Positions 46,718-54,725 of a stretch of DNA of 64,000 bases are shown here, piece by piece. Source of the stretch: Nitrospirillum amazonense (GTDB lineage Bacteria; Pseudomonadota; Alphaproteobacteria; Azospirillales; Azospirillaceae); contig NZ_VITV01000003.1 in assembly GCF_007828035.1 (NCBI RefSeq), positions 310,001 to 374,000 on the forward strand, written 5' to 3'. A program made the position numbers and the translations under genes. A model generated the notes under the pieces. It did not search any database and was not told where the DNA came from. It saw only the letters and a program-made list of their open reading frames with translations. Position 1 is the stretch's first letter. Each line of letters begins with the position of its first letter.

Positions 46718-47494
46718 ATGCGCAAGGGTCTTCGGAACACCGCCACGGCTTTGTTTATGGCCGCCTGTCTGGCCGGCGGCACCGCCCTGGCTGCTGACGC
46801 CGCTGGGGGCGCGTCGGTTCCCGGGGACAAGCAGACGCCGGGCCACCACACCTACATGTTCGTGCTGAGCTGGGAGCCGGAGTTCTGCTACCTGCACGGC
46901 GATGGCCATCCGGAATGTGCCGCCGGCGACCGCGCCACCAGCTTCGGCGCCACCCACCTGACCCTGCATGGCCTGTGGCCGCAGTGGAGCAGCGCGTGCT
47001 CCCTCTCCGCCAAGGACAACGACCCCACCTGGAAGGACCGCGTGCTGCCGCCCCTGTCGCCGGCGGTGCAAGGTACGCTGGCGGAGGTCATGCCCGGCAT
47101 CGCCTCCGGCCTCACCTTGCATGAATGGCAGAAGCACGGCTATTGCAGCGGCCTGTCCGCCGACCAGTACTATGCCCAGGCCGGCGCCATGGTGAAAACG
47201 CTGGGGGCTGCGAAGGCGGGTACCCTGCTGGCCGAGGCCACGGGCAAGAGCGTGACGCGCAAGGCCCTCTGCGACGCCCTGGCCGCCGACTTCGGCGAAG
47301 CCGCGCGCCAGTCCGCCGTGCTGGGCACGGGCAAGGCCGCCTTCCTGACCCAGATCACCTTCACCCTGAAGGCGGCCGACGACGGCACCACCGCCCTGGA
47401 CGCCGCCCACCTGACCGACAGCCCCGCCGACCAGGCCGGCCGCTGCGACAAGGGCAACCCGGATGAGGCGCTGAAGGTGGCGGGGTTCAAGTAA
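46718..47494 (+). CDS. Secreted ribonuclease T2 family protein
   Basis: A 258-residue protein with a signal peptide (to about A-L-A-A-D) and both catalytic segments of RNase T2: CAS1 L-T-L-H84-G-L-W-P and CAS2 L-H135-E-W-Q-K139-H140-G. All three catalytic residues are present, so an active periplasmic or exported RNase that cuts RNA through 2',3'-cyclic phosphates is expected, perhaps for phosphate or nucleoside scavenging (as for E. coli RNase I). The ATG at 46718 is preferred because AGGGGAG lies about nine bases ahead; the ATG at 46709 is directly against that site. It has its own region between two terminators and the AT-rich island. Confidence 0.9.
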   Translation: MRKGLRNTATALFMAACLAGGTALAADAAGGASVPGDKQTPGHHTYMFVLSWEPEFCYLHGDGHPECAAGDRATSFGATHLTLHGLWPQWSSACSLSAKDNDPTWKDRVLPPLSPAVQGTLAEVMPGIASGLTLHEWQKHGYCSGLSADQYYAQAGAMVKTLGAAKAGTLLAEATGKSVTRKALCDALAADFGEAARQSAVLGTGKAAFLTQITFTLKAADDGTTALDAAHLTDSPADQAGRCDKGNPDEALKVAGFK

Positions 47495-47517
47495 GAGCCG
47501 ATATTATAGAAAATACT

Positions 47518-47528
47518 GGGGGGGGGGG
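47518..47528 (+). repeat. Homopolymer tract of 11 G
   Basis: Eleven consecutive G residues sit in the short gap between the RNase T2 stop and the RelA/SpoT-domain gene, followed by purine-rich sequence. Such tracts slip easily in replication and in sequencing. It is outside any coding frame and could affect the promoter of the following gene. Confidence 0.8.
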
Positions 47529-47589
47529 AGAGAGGGACGGAGGAAGCCTTGGAAGTCCGAAAAATCCCAAAACCAAAGGAAACGTGAGA

Positions 47590-48627
47590 ATGTATATCAA
47601 TATAGAGGATTTTATTAGAAATAATTTAATGAATTATCGACGGTTAACACCAATGATCATTTCTATAATTGAAGGAATTCTCCGGTCAAATGATATAGAT
47701 TTCCTTAGTGTTACAGGAAGAACAAAAACAAAAGAAAGCATCATAGGAAAACAACGACGGAAAGAGTATAAAGATTTTGCTAAAAAATTTACAGATATAT
47801 CTGGAGTCAGAATAATTACATTCTTGAACTCGGACGTCAATTCAATAGAAGAGATTATTAAACGAACTTTTGAAATCGACAAGGAAAACAGCCTCGACAG
47901 AGCCGGCTCTCTCGGAACTGACCGGATCGGATATCGCTCGGTCCATTATGTCTGCACACTTGGCGAAGCCCGAGCCGGCATTGCCGAATATAGCAGTTTA
48001 TGCGATCTAAAGTTCGAAATTCAAATACGCACAGTGCTTCAGCATGCGTGGGCAGAGCTAGCTCATGACCGTTCATACAAATTTGGGGCCACGCTTCCCC
48101 CGAATTTAGAACGTCAAATTAACCTATATTCCGGTCTCCTCGAGCTTGCGGATAAGGGATTTGAAGAAATCTCAAATTCTATAGATTCTTATGCTAAAGA
48201 AATTGCTAAATCATCACCGGTCGAACTCAACGATAAAGTCATAGACTCAATAACATTTGTTAAATTCATGACTAATTTCCTTACAGTGAATAAAATAGAA
48301 ACGAAACGCAAAATAGACGACGAAAGCGTATCGACATGCATCAGTGAGCTACATGAATATGGACTTAACTCTGTCGCAGATCTTAATAGTATTATTTCTG
48401 ATGACGCCATAGAATCTCTAAAACAAGAAATAGCCCCCAAATCAGTAATCGGCATTATCCGATTACTGATGCTTTTTCATGACATCGATCGTTATTTTTC
48501 CCGTGTCAATTTCAGTTGGGGGAGAATACACAAAGGAACTTACGACACGCTCACCAGAAAATACGAAGACAAAAAAATACAGTCAATTCTAAAAGATAAA
48601 AATGTCGAAATAGTGAAGCCAGAATGA
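47590..48627 (+). CDS. RelA/SpoT-domain protein, probable small alarmone synthetase-type enzyme
   Basis: A 345-residue protein whose first 170 residues form a (p)ppGpp-synthetase-like RelA_SpoT domain: V-T-G-R-T-K-T-K-E-S (41-50), D-I-S-G-V-R-I (69-75), G-Y-R-S-V-H-Y (114-120) and F-E-I-Q-I-R-T followed by H-A-W-A-E (142-157). These nucleotide-binding and catalytic motifs look intact; no HD hydrolase domain is seen. The C-terminal half is alpha-helical with no recognised domain. Base composition is strikingly AT-rich against its GC-rich surroundings, and an IS630 element adjoins it, so it was probably acquired. It could make an alarmone, pyrophosphorylate tRNA, or act as a toxin-type synthetase in phage defence. 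The start ATG has AAAGGA nine bases upstream. Confidence 0.82.
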   Translation: MYINIEDFIRNNLMNYRRLTPMIISIIEGILRSNDIDFLSVTGRTKTKESIIGKQRRKEYKDFAKKFTDISGVRIITFLNSDVNSIEEIIKRTFEIDKENSLDRAGSLGTDRIGYRSVHYVCTLGEARAGIAEYSSLCDLKFEIQIRTVLQHAWAELAHDRSYKFGATLPPNLERQINLYSGLLELADKGFEEISNSIDSYAKEIAKSSPVELNDKVIDSITFVKFMTNFLTVNKIETKRKIDDESVSTCISELHEYGLNSVADLNSIISDDAIESLKQEIAPKSVIGIIRLLMLFHDIDRYFSRVNFSWGRIHKGTYDTLTRKYEDKKIQSILKDKNVEIVKPE

Positions 48628-48662
48628 ACAACAAATCATTTAATCTTAAAATATTTCGCAAC

Positions 48663-49713
48663 TAGAGCATCGAGCTCCAACGCGGAATCGGGGGATTCCC
48701 TTGAGACGCTGGATGTGATTCATCTTTATCGGAGGTGGATCATGGGCAAGCCGTATTCAGAGGACCTTCGGGAACGGGTTGAGGCCCGGATAGCGGCGGG
48801 TCATTCCCGCCGAGAAGCATCGCGGCACTTCGGTGTAAGCGCGAGCTTCGCTGTGAAGTTGGCGCAGCGTGTTGTGGCTACTGGGTCGATTGAACCGGGA
48901 CGCCAGGGCCGACCTCCCGGCGACGGCAAACTGGCAAAGCATATGCCCCAGTTGGTCGCTTGGGTGGAGGCGCAAGCCGACATCTCGATGCCGGAGTTGG
49001 CCGCGAAGCTAGCAGCCACCACGGGCGTTGTCGCGCACCGGCTTCGCTGTCGCGGGCTTTGCTGAAGGCAGGGTTCAGCACCAAAAAAAACACTGCTGGC
49101 ATCCGAGTGCGAACGCGCTGACATCCGCGAGGGCCGCCAAGTTTGGCGGACGCACCGTCAGCCGCGCATGCGCCAGGAGCCCCACCGCCTGGTCTTCATC
49201 GATGAGACCGCTACAACCACCAAGATGACTCGCCTGCGCGGCCGAGCACGGCGGGGACAGCGCCTCAGGGCCCAAGCCCCCTTCGGCCATTGGAAGACGC
49301 AGACCTTCATCGCCGCCCTGCCCTGCGATGGTCTGACCGCTCCATGGATCATCAACCAGCCGATGAACCGGGTTCTCTTCGAGGCTTATGTCGAAACCCA
49401 GCTGGCACCCACGCTCAGTCCGGGCGACGTCGTCATCCTCGACAACCTGGCCAGCCATAAGAGCGAGAAGGCCAAGGCCATCCTCAAGGAGGCGGGCGCC
49501 TGGTTCCTCTTCCTGCGGCCTTACAGCCCTGATCTGAACCCTATCGAGATGGCCTTTGCCAAGCTCAAGGCTCACCTCAGGCGCATCGGCGCCAGGACCA
49601 TTGACGATCTCTGGAAGGCCATCGGAAACATCTGCGACCTCTACGATCCAGATGAATGCTGGAACTACCTCAAGGCCGCAGGGTATGCGTCCGATTAAAG
49701 GCTCGATGCTCTA
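48663..49713 (+). mobile_element. IS630-family insertion sequence
   Basis: The element is bounded by 13-base perfect terminal inverted repeats that include the target TA: TAGAGCATCGAGC at 48663-48675 and GCTCGATGCTCTA at 49701-49713. The TA dinucleotide at each end is the target duplication expected for IS630/Tc1-mariner elements. The interior of about 1.05 kb holds one transposase gene in several frames. The left end contains a further small palindrome, GGAATCGGGGGATTCC. It lies directly downstream of the AT-rich RelA/SpoT gene. Confidence 0.9.
48742..49698 (+). pseudogene. IS630 transposase, interrupted by frame changes
   Basis: The N-terminal part (from ATG 48742, ribosome site GGAGGTGG) has the helix-turn-helix Y-S-E-D-L-R-E-R-V and H-S-R-R-E-A-S-R-H-F-G-V-S. 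It ends at a TGA at 49063. The protein continues one frame back as S-L-S-R-A-L-L-K-A-G-F-S from about 49041, then returns to the original frame at a run of eight A at 49083-49090. The C-terminal part holds the DDE residues: F-I-D-E-T-A, V-I-L-D-N-L-A-S-H-K and S-P-D-L-N-P-I-E. A one-base loss near 49036 and a one-base gain in the A run would explain this. Programmed frameshifting at the A run alone would not restore the product. Confidence 0.8.
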
Positions 49714-49762
49714 ATACAATAAGAATCAGCGCAAATTAGTGATCTCTCAGCTATGTAATAAA

Positions 49763-49796
49763 AAAAGGCGACGCCCGCGAGGACGCCGCCTTTTAT
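49763..49796 (-). terminator. Terminator downstream of gatA
   Basis: On the minus strand, AAAAGGCGGCGTCC, a short loop, then GGGCGTCGCC and a run of T. It lies 25 bases after the gatA stop and shows that transcription ends there rather than continuing to a gatB gene. Confidence 0.8.
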
Positions 49797-49818
49797 CATT
49801 CCGTAACCGGAACTGCCC

Positions 49819-51303
49819 TTACGACACCAGCGGCGGCAGGGGCTGCGGGCCCGCAGCCTGTTCGATGACGTGGCCGACCTTCAGCACGGTTGCCTCATTA
49901 AACGGACGGCCCAGCACCTGCAGGCCCAGGGGCAGGCCCTCGCCGCTCAGGCCGGCCGGCACCGACAGGCCGGGCAGGCCCGCCAGGTTGGCCGGAACGG
50001 TGAAGACGTCGTTCAGGTACATGGCGATGGGATCGTCCATCTTCTCGCCGATGCCGAAGGCGGCCGACGGGGCGGTGGGCGTCAGGATGACGTCGCACAG
50101 CTCGTACGCCTTGGTGAAGTCCTCGGCAATGCGGGCGCGCACCTTCTGCGCCTTCAGGTAATAGGCGTCGTAGTAGCCGGCCGACAGCACGTAGGTGCCG
50201 ATCATAATGCGGCGCTTCACCTCGGCGCCGAAGCCCTCGGCACGGGTGTTCTCGTACATCTCCTTGAGGTCCTTACCCTCGACGCGCAGGCCGAAGCGCA
50301 CGCCGTCATAGCGGGCCAGGTTGGAGGAGGCCTCGGCCGGGGCCACGATGTAGTAGGCCGGCAGGGCGTACTTGGTGTGCGGCAGGCTGATCTCCACCGG
50401 CGTGGCGCCGGCGGCCTTCAGCCATTCGATGCCCTGCTGCCACAGCTTCTCGATCTCCGCCGGCATGCCATCGACGCGGTATTCCTTGGGAATGCCCACG
50501 CGCAGGCCGCGGATGTCGCCGGTCAGGGCGGCGGCATAGTCCGGCACCGGCACATCGATGGAGGTGCTGTCCTTGGGGTCGTAACCGGCCATGGAGCGCA
50601 GCATGAGCGCCGCGTCCTTCACCGTGCGGGTCATGGGGCCTGCCTGGTCCAGGGACGAGGCGAAGGCGACGATGCCCCAGCGCGAGCAGCGGCCATAGGT
50701 CGGCTTGATGCCGACGATGCCGACGAAGCTGGCCGGCTGGCGGATGGAACCACCGGTATCGGTGCCGGTGGCGCCCAGCGCCAGGCGGGCGGCCACGGCG
50801 GCGGCCGAGCCACCCGAGGACCCGCCGGGCACCAGCTTGCGGGTGAAGTTGCCGGCTTCGTCCTTGGGCGACCACGGGCTGATCACCGGGCCGTAGTGGC
50901 TGGTGATGTTGGCCGAACCCATGGCGAATTCGTCCAGGTTCAGCTTGCCCAGCATGACGGCGCCGTCGCGGAACAGCTGGGTGGTCACCGTGCTCTCATA
51001 CGGCGGGACGAAGCCGTCCAGGATGTGGCTGGCGGCCGTGGTCTGCACGCCCTCGGTGCAGAACAGGTCCTTGATGCCCAGGGGCAGGCCGTCCAGGGCC
51101 CGCTGCTCACCCTTGGCGTAGCGGGCGTCGGCGTCGGCCGCCTGCTTCAGCGCCACGTCCGGCGTCTCGATGATGTAGGCGTTCAGCTCCTTGGCCGCTG
51201 CCATGGCGTCCAGGTGCGCCTGGGTCAGCTCGACGGCGGTGAACTCCTTGGCGGCCAGGCCGGCCAAGGCGTCGGCCATGGTCAGGTGGGTCAGCTTCGT
51301 CAT
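49819..51303 (-). CDS. gatA: Aspartyl/glutamyl-tRNA amidotransferase subunit A
   Basis: A 494-residue amidase-signature enzyme. It hydrolyses glutamine and passes ammonia to GatB for transamidation of Glu-tRNA-Gln and Asp-tRNA-Asn. The family features are clear: the catalytic lysine in P-L-G-I-K-D-L-F, the [10 protein letters not shown] loop, and [12 protein letters not shown] with the nucleophilic serine. The ATG at 51303 shares a base with the gatC stop (TGATG), so they are coupled. It ends in a terminator, with no gatB behind it. Confidence 0.97.
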   Translation of the reverse strand: MTKLTHLTMADALAGLAAKEFTAVELTQAHLDAMAAAKELNAYIIETPDVALKQAADADARYAKGEQRALDGLPLGIKDLFCTEGVQTTAASHILDGFVPPYESTVTTQLFRDGAVMLGKLNLDEFAMGSANITSHYGPVISPWSPKDEAGNFTRKLVPGGSSGGSAAAVAARLALGATGTDTGGSIRQPASFVGIVGIKPTYGRCSRWGIVAFASSLDQAGPMTRTVKDAALMLRSMAGYDPKDSTSIDVPVPDYAAALTGDIRGLRVGIPKEYRVDGMPAEIEKLWQQGIEWLKAAGATPVEISLPHTKYALPAYYIVAPAEASSNLARYDGVRFGLRVEGKDLKEMYENTRAEGFGAEVKRRIMIGTYVLSAGYYDAYYLKAQKVRARIAEDFTKAYELCDVILTPTAPSAAFGIGEKMDDPIAMYLNDVFTVPANLAGLPGLSVPAGLSGEGLPLGLQVLGRPFNEATVLKVGHVIEQAAGPQPLPPLVS

Positions 51304-51590
51304 CACTCGACAACCTTGGGCACGGAAAAGAAATTCTCGGTGGCGTCGGTGGCGTTGGCGACCACCTTTTCCGGATAACCGCCGTCGGTCACGGCATCGG
51401 GGCGCCGGCGCAGGTTGGCGGCGACCACGCTGGTCATCGGTTCCACGTTTTGGGTGTCCACCTCGCCCAACATCTCCACCCAATGCATGATGGTGTTGAG
51501 TTCGCCGGCCAGCTGCTCCAGATCGGAGTCCGGGACCTTGATGCGGGCGAGATGCGCGATCTTCGCCACGGTGGCCTTGTCGAGGGACAT
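51303..51590 (-). CDS. gatC: Aspartyl/glutamyl-tRNA amidotransferase subunit C
   Basis: A 95-residue subunit that stabilises the GatA-GatB complex. It begins [17 protein letters not shown], the usual GatC start, and contains V-E-P-M-T-S-V in the middle and L-R-x-D-A-V-T-D-G towards the end. AAGGAG lies about a dozen bases ahead. It is divergent from ruvX, a common alphaproteobacterial arrangement. Confidence 0.95.
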   Translation of the reverse strand: MSLDKATVAKIAHLARIKVPDSDLEQLAGELNTIMHWVEMLGEVDTQNVEPMTSVVAANLRRRPDAVTDGGYPEKVVANATDATENFFSVPKVVE

Positions 51591-51691
51591 GGTGCTAAGT
51601 CTCTCCTTCGGAATAAGGAGCCACGGGGGCGATGACAGGCGGCGTGTCGTATGCCGCCGGCCCCCGGGCGGCGCGGAAGGTAACACCCGGT

Positions 51692-52270
51692 ATGGCGATC
51701 CGCAACATCAGGGACCTCAAGGCCCAGCTGCCCCCCGGCGGGCGGCTGATGGGCCTGGATCTGGGGTCCAAAACCATAGGCATGGCGATCTCCGATCCCG
51801 GCCTGACCGTGGCCTCGCCGGTCGGCACCATCACGCGGCGCAAGTTCACGACCGACGTGCAGGATCTGGCCAAGGAGCTGCGCGGCCGCAACGTCGCCGG
51901 CTTCGTCATCGGCCTGCCCCGCAACATGGACGGCAGCGACGGCCCGGCCGCCCAATCCGCCCGCAGCTTCGCCCAGAACCTGATCGAACAGCCCCACCTG
52001 CTGGGCGGCCAGGTACCCGAGATCGCCTTCTGGGACGAACGCCTGTCCACCTCGGCCGTCAGCCGCATGATGATCGAGTGGGACATGACCCGCAAACGCC
52101 GGGACGAGGTGGTCGACCGCATGGCCGCGGCCTACATCCTTCAGGGCGCCCTGGACTTCATGGCGGCCGAGGCCGCGCGCGCCGCCCTGGCCGCCCGCGA
52201 CGAAGCGAAGGGTGACGCGGCGGGCCTGGATGGAAGACACGATGAAGAAGATCGCGACCGGGACGACTGA
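51692..52270 (+). CDS. ruvX: Holliday-junction resolvase-like protein / pre-16S rRNA nuclease
   Basis: A 192-residue member of the YqgF/RuvX RNase H-fold family, longer than the usual 140-160 residues because of an acidic C-terminal tail. Conserved blocks: G-L-D-L-G-S-K-T-I-G with the first catalytic Asp, F-V-I-G-L-P-R-N-M-D-G, W-D-E-R-L-S-T and V-D-R-M-A-A-A-Y-I-L-Q. The E. coli protein matures the 5' end of 16S rRNA. The start at 51692 is the first ATG that directly precedes the conserved region. It is divergent from gatC and six bases upstream of the AEC transporter gene. Confidence 0.93.
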   Translation: MAIRNIRDLKAQLPPGGRLMGLDLGSKTIGMAISDPGLTVASPVGTITRRKFTTDVQDLAKELRGRNVAGFVIGLPRNMDGSDGPAAQSARSFAQNLIEQPHLLGGQVPEIAFWDERLSTSAVSRMMIEWDMTRKRRDEVVDRMAAAYILQGALDFMAAEAARAALAARDEAKGDAAGLDGRHDEEDRDRDD

Positions 52271-52276
52271 CCAGGC

Positions 52277-53203
52277 ATGCTGCAGGTCCTGACGGCGCTG
52301 GCGCCCACCTTCCTGCTGATCGCGATCGGCTTCGGGTTGCGGCATTTCAAGCTGATCGACGCCGCCTTCTGGGGTGCGGCCGAACGGCTGATCTATTACC
52401 TGCTGTTCCCCGCGCTGCTGATCGACGGCACCGCCAAGACCGACCTGTCGGGCATGGACATCTGGGCCATGGGCGGCGCCCTGGTGGGCGGCATCCTGCT
52501 GCTGAGCGCCGGCCTGCAGTTGACCTGCCGGCGCCTGTCGGGCAGCGATCCGGCCTACACCTCCGTCTTCCAGGGGGCGGTGCGGGTCAACACCTATGTC
52601 GCCATGGCCTTGGGCGCCGCGCTGCTGGGCCCGCACGGCACGGCCCTGATGGCCATCGGCGTGCTGTTCTGCATGCCCACGGTGAACATCCTCAGCATCC
52701 TGGTAATGCAGCGCCACGGGGACATGCCGGCCGGCATGAAGCGTCATCCCCTGCGCACCCTGTGGCAGATCCTGAGCAACCCGCTGGTCTGCTCTGTCAT
52801 CGTGGGCGCCGCCCTGAATCTGGCCGGCGTGCGGCAGATTCCGGTGGTATCGCCCGTCATGAACGTGCTGGGCCAGGCCAGCCTGCCGCTGGGCCTGCTG
52901 GCCGTCGGCGCCGGCCTGGGCTTTTCCGCCATCCGGGGGGCCAAGGTGGCGGTGGCCATCAGCAGCGTGGCCCGTTTGGCCGTCCTGCCCGTTGTCACCG
53001 CACTGCTGGCCAAGGCGCTGGGTGTCCAGGGCAACGCCTTCGTCGCCGTGGTGCTGTACAACGCCCTGCCCACCTCCGTCAGCGCCTATGTCCTGGCCCG
53101 CCAGATGGGCGGCGACGCCCCGCTGATGGCGGGCATCATCACCGTCCAGACCCTGGCGGCGGCCATCACCCTACCGGTGCTTCTGGCCATGTTGACCGCC
53201 TGA
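52277..53203 (+). CDS. AEC-family transporter (auxin efflux carrier type)
   Basis: A 308-residue inner-membrane protein with about ten helices in two repeats of five. Family landmarks: F-L-L-I-A-I-G-F-G-L-R at the N-terminus, L-I-Y-Y-L-L-F-P-A-L-L-I in the second helix, G-A-V-R-V-N-T-Y-V-A and L-P-L-G-L-L-A-V-G-A-G-L. Bacterial members carry small organic anions such as malonate or malate; the substrate cannot be read here. It follows ruvX by six bases, so the two are co-transcribed. Confidence 0.88.
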   Translation: MLQVLTALAPTFLLIAIGFGLRHFKLIDAAFWGAAERLIYYLLFPALLIDGTAKTDLSGMDIWAMGGALVGGILLLSAGLQLTCRRLSGSDPAYTSVFQGAVRVNTYVAMALGAALLGPHGTALMAIGVLFCMPTVNILSILVMQRHGDMPAGMKRHPLRTLWQILSNPLVCSVIVGAALNLAGVRQIPVVSPVMNVLGQASLPLGLLAVGAGLGFSAIRGAKVAVAISSVARLAVLPVVTALLAKALGVQGNAFVAVVLYNALPTSVSAYVLARQMGGDAPLMAGIITVQTLAAAITLPVLLAMLTA

Positions 53204-53210
53204 AACGACT

Positions 53211-53241
53211 TCGGCGGCGCAGGGGTGTCCTACGCCGCCGA
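53211..53241. terminator. Stem-loop between convergent AEC and FucP-like genes
   Basis: TCGGCGGCG, loop of 13, CGCCGCCGA forms a nine-base stem between converging genes. A T run is missing, so intrinsic termination is uncertain. Confidence 0.45.
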
Positions 53242-53267
53242 TCGTCACGTCAAAACGCCCACGCGCG

Positions 53268-54590
53268 TCAGTGCATGGACACCGCGCGGGGGGCGCCGCC
53301 GGTCTTGGCGGCGGGCTTGCCCGACAGCAGGTGCAGGCCGGTCAGCAGGCCGTAGCCGGCGATCATCAAGTAGCAGACCACCGGCACGATGAAGGCCAGC
53401 ACCAGGCTGGTCAGGTCGGCGACCTTGCCCGTGATCATGGGCACCACGGCACCGCCGAAGATGGCCAGGCACAGCATGCCGGCACCCTGGGGTGTCTCTT
53501 CCTCCAGCCCATCGATGGCGATGGTGAAGATGGTGGGGAACATGATGGAGTTGCACAGGCCCACCGACAGGATGGTGGCCATGGCCAGCGTGCCGCTGCT
53601 GGCCATGGACAGGCTGACCAGCAGGGCGGCGGCCAGCGAACATGCCATCAGCACGATGCCGGGCCGGGCGAAGCGCAGCACCACGGAACCGATGAAGCGG
53701 CCAAACATGGCGCCGCCCCAGTACAGGCTGACCAGCACGGCGGCCTTGGATTCCGGGGTGTTCAGCACGTCGTGCAGGTGGATCACGCCGGCGAACCAGG
53801 TGCCCAGCTCGGACGCCGCGTCCCGCGTGCGGTCGAGGATCAGGTAGTTGACCATGGCGCTGCCGATGGACACCTCCGCCCCGACGTAGACGAAGATGGA
53901 AACCACACCCAGGGCCAACTGGCTGTGGCGCAGCACCTTCAGGCTGAGGCCGCTGCCCGACTGCTGGTCGGTGGCGGCCCCCTCACGGCCCCGCAGGAAC
54001 CAGAACAGCATGGACAGGACGACCAGCAGGGCTGCGATCATCAGGAAGGGCACGTGCACGCCGCGCGTGCTGGCATCCCCGTCCGCCGCCTTGGACAGGA
54101 TGAAGACGGAACCGAGGATGGGGCCGATGGTAGTGCCGAAGGAATTGAAGGCCTGGGCCAGGTTCAGACGGCTAGACGCCGTTTCCGGCCGGCCCAGCAG
54201 CGACATCAGCGGGTTGGCCGCCACCTGCAGCACGGTAATACCACCCGCCATGACGAACAGCGCCAGCAGGAAAGCGGCGAACAGGCCCATGCTGGAGGCG
54301 GGCACGAACAGCAGGCAGCCCAAGGTCATGATGACCAAACCGGCGACGATGCCGCGCAGATAGCCCAGGCGCGCCAGCAGGGCGCCCGCCGGGACCGACA
54401 CGACGAAATAGGCCAGGAAGAAGGCGAACTGCACCAGCATCGCCTCGGTGTAGTTCAGCGAGAACTGTTCCTTCAGCTTGGGGATCACGGCGTCCACGAT
54501 AGACGTGGCGAAGCCCCAGGCGAAGAACAGCATGACGACGATCGGGGCCAGCGACGTCATGGATTTATTGTGGGCGGATGCGGTCGACAT
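53268..54590 (-). CDS. FucP/GluP-type MFS sugar:proton symporter
   Basis: A 440-residue, 12-helix transporter of the fucose/glucose/galactose permease group. The N-terminal F-F-A-W-G-F-A-T-S-I-V-D-A-V-I-P and F-F-L-A-Y-F-V-V-S-V-P-A-G blocks are distinctive for FucP-like proteins, and L-Q-V-A-A-N-P is found in helix 4. In this locus it could import fucose, galactose or glucose released by the GH95, GH35 and GH3 enzymes. The ATG at 54590 is chosen over an upstream in-frame start with no better ribosome site. It follows the carboxylesterase on the same strand, 135 bases later. Confidence 0.87.
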   Translation of the reverse strand: MSTASAHNKSMTSLAPIVVMLFFAWGFATSIVDAVIPKLKEQFSLNYTEAMLVQFAFFLAYFVVSVPAGALLARLGYLRGIVAGLVIMTLGCLLFVPASSMGLFAAFLLALFVMAGGITVLQVAANPLMSLLGRPETASSRLNLAQAFNSFGTTIGPILGSVFILSKAADGDASTRGVHVPFLMIAALLVVLSMLFWFLRGREGAATDQQSGSGLSLKVLRHSQLALGVVSIFVYVGAEVSIGSAMVNYLILDRTRDAASELGTWFAGVIHLHDVLNTPESKAAVLVSLYWGGAMFGRFIGSVVLRFARPGIVLMACSLAAALLVSLSMASSGTLAMATILSVGLCNSIMFPTIFTIAIDGLEEETPQGAGMLCLAIFGGAVVPMITGKVADLTSLVLAFIVPVVCYLMIAGYGLLTGLHLLSGKPAAKTGGAPRAVSMH

Positions 54591-54688
54591 CGATCGTTCG
54601 TCCAGTCGGTATGATAAGTCCGGGCCCGAGGGGTTTGACATCCGCCGGGCCCGGGTTCAATGGCTATTACGACACATTCGTATTTTAT

Positions 54689-54719
54689 TGCGTTGCGAAA
54701 TGAAATTTTCCGCAACGCA
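54689..54719. repeat. Inverted repeat TGCGTTGCG/CGCAACGCA
   Basis: Nine-base perfect arms around an AT-rich 13-base centre, in the AT-rich pocket between the carboxylesterase stop and the FucP-like gene. There is no T run after it on the minus strand (AATAAAAT follows), so it may be a weak terminator, an mRNA-stabilising hairpin or an operator. Confidence 0.5.
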
Positions 54720-54725
54720 GCATAT

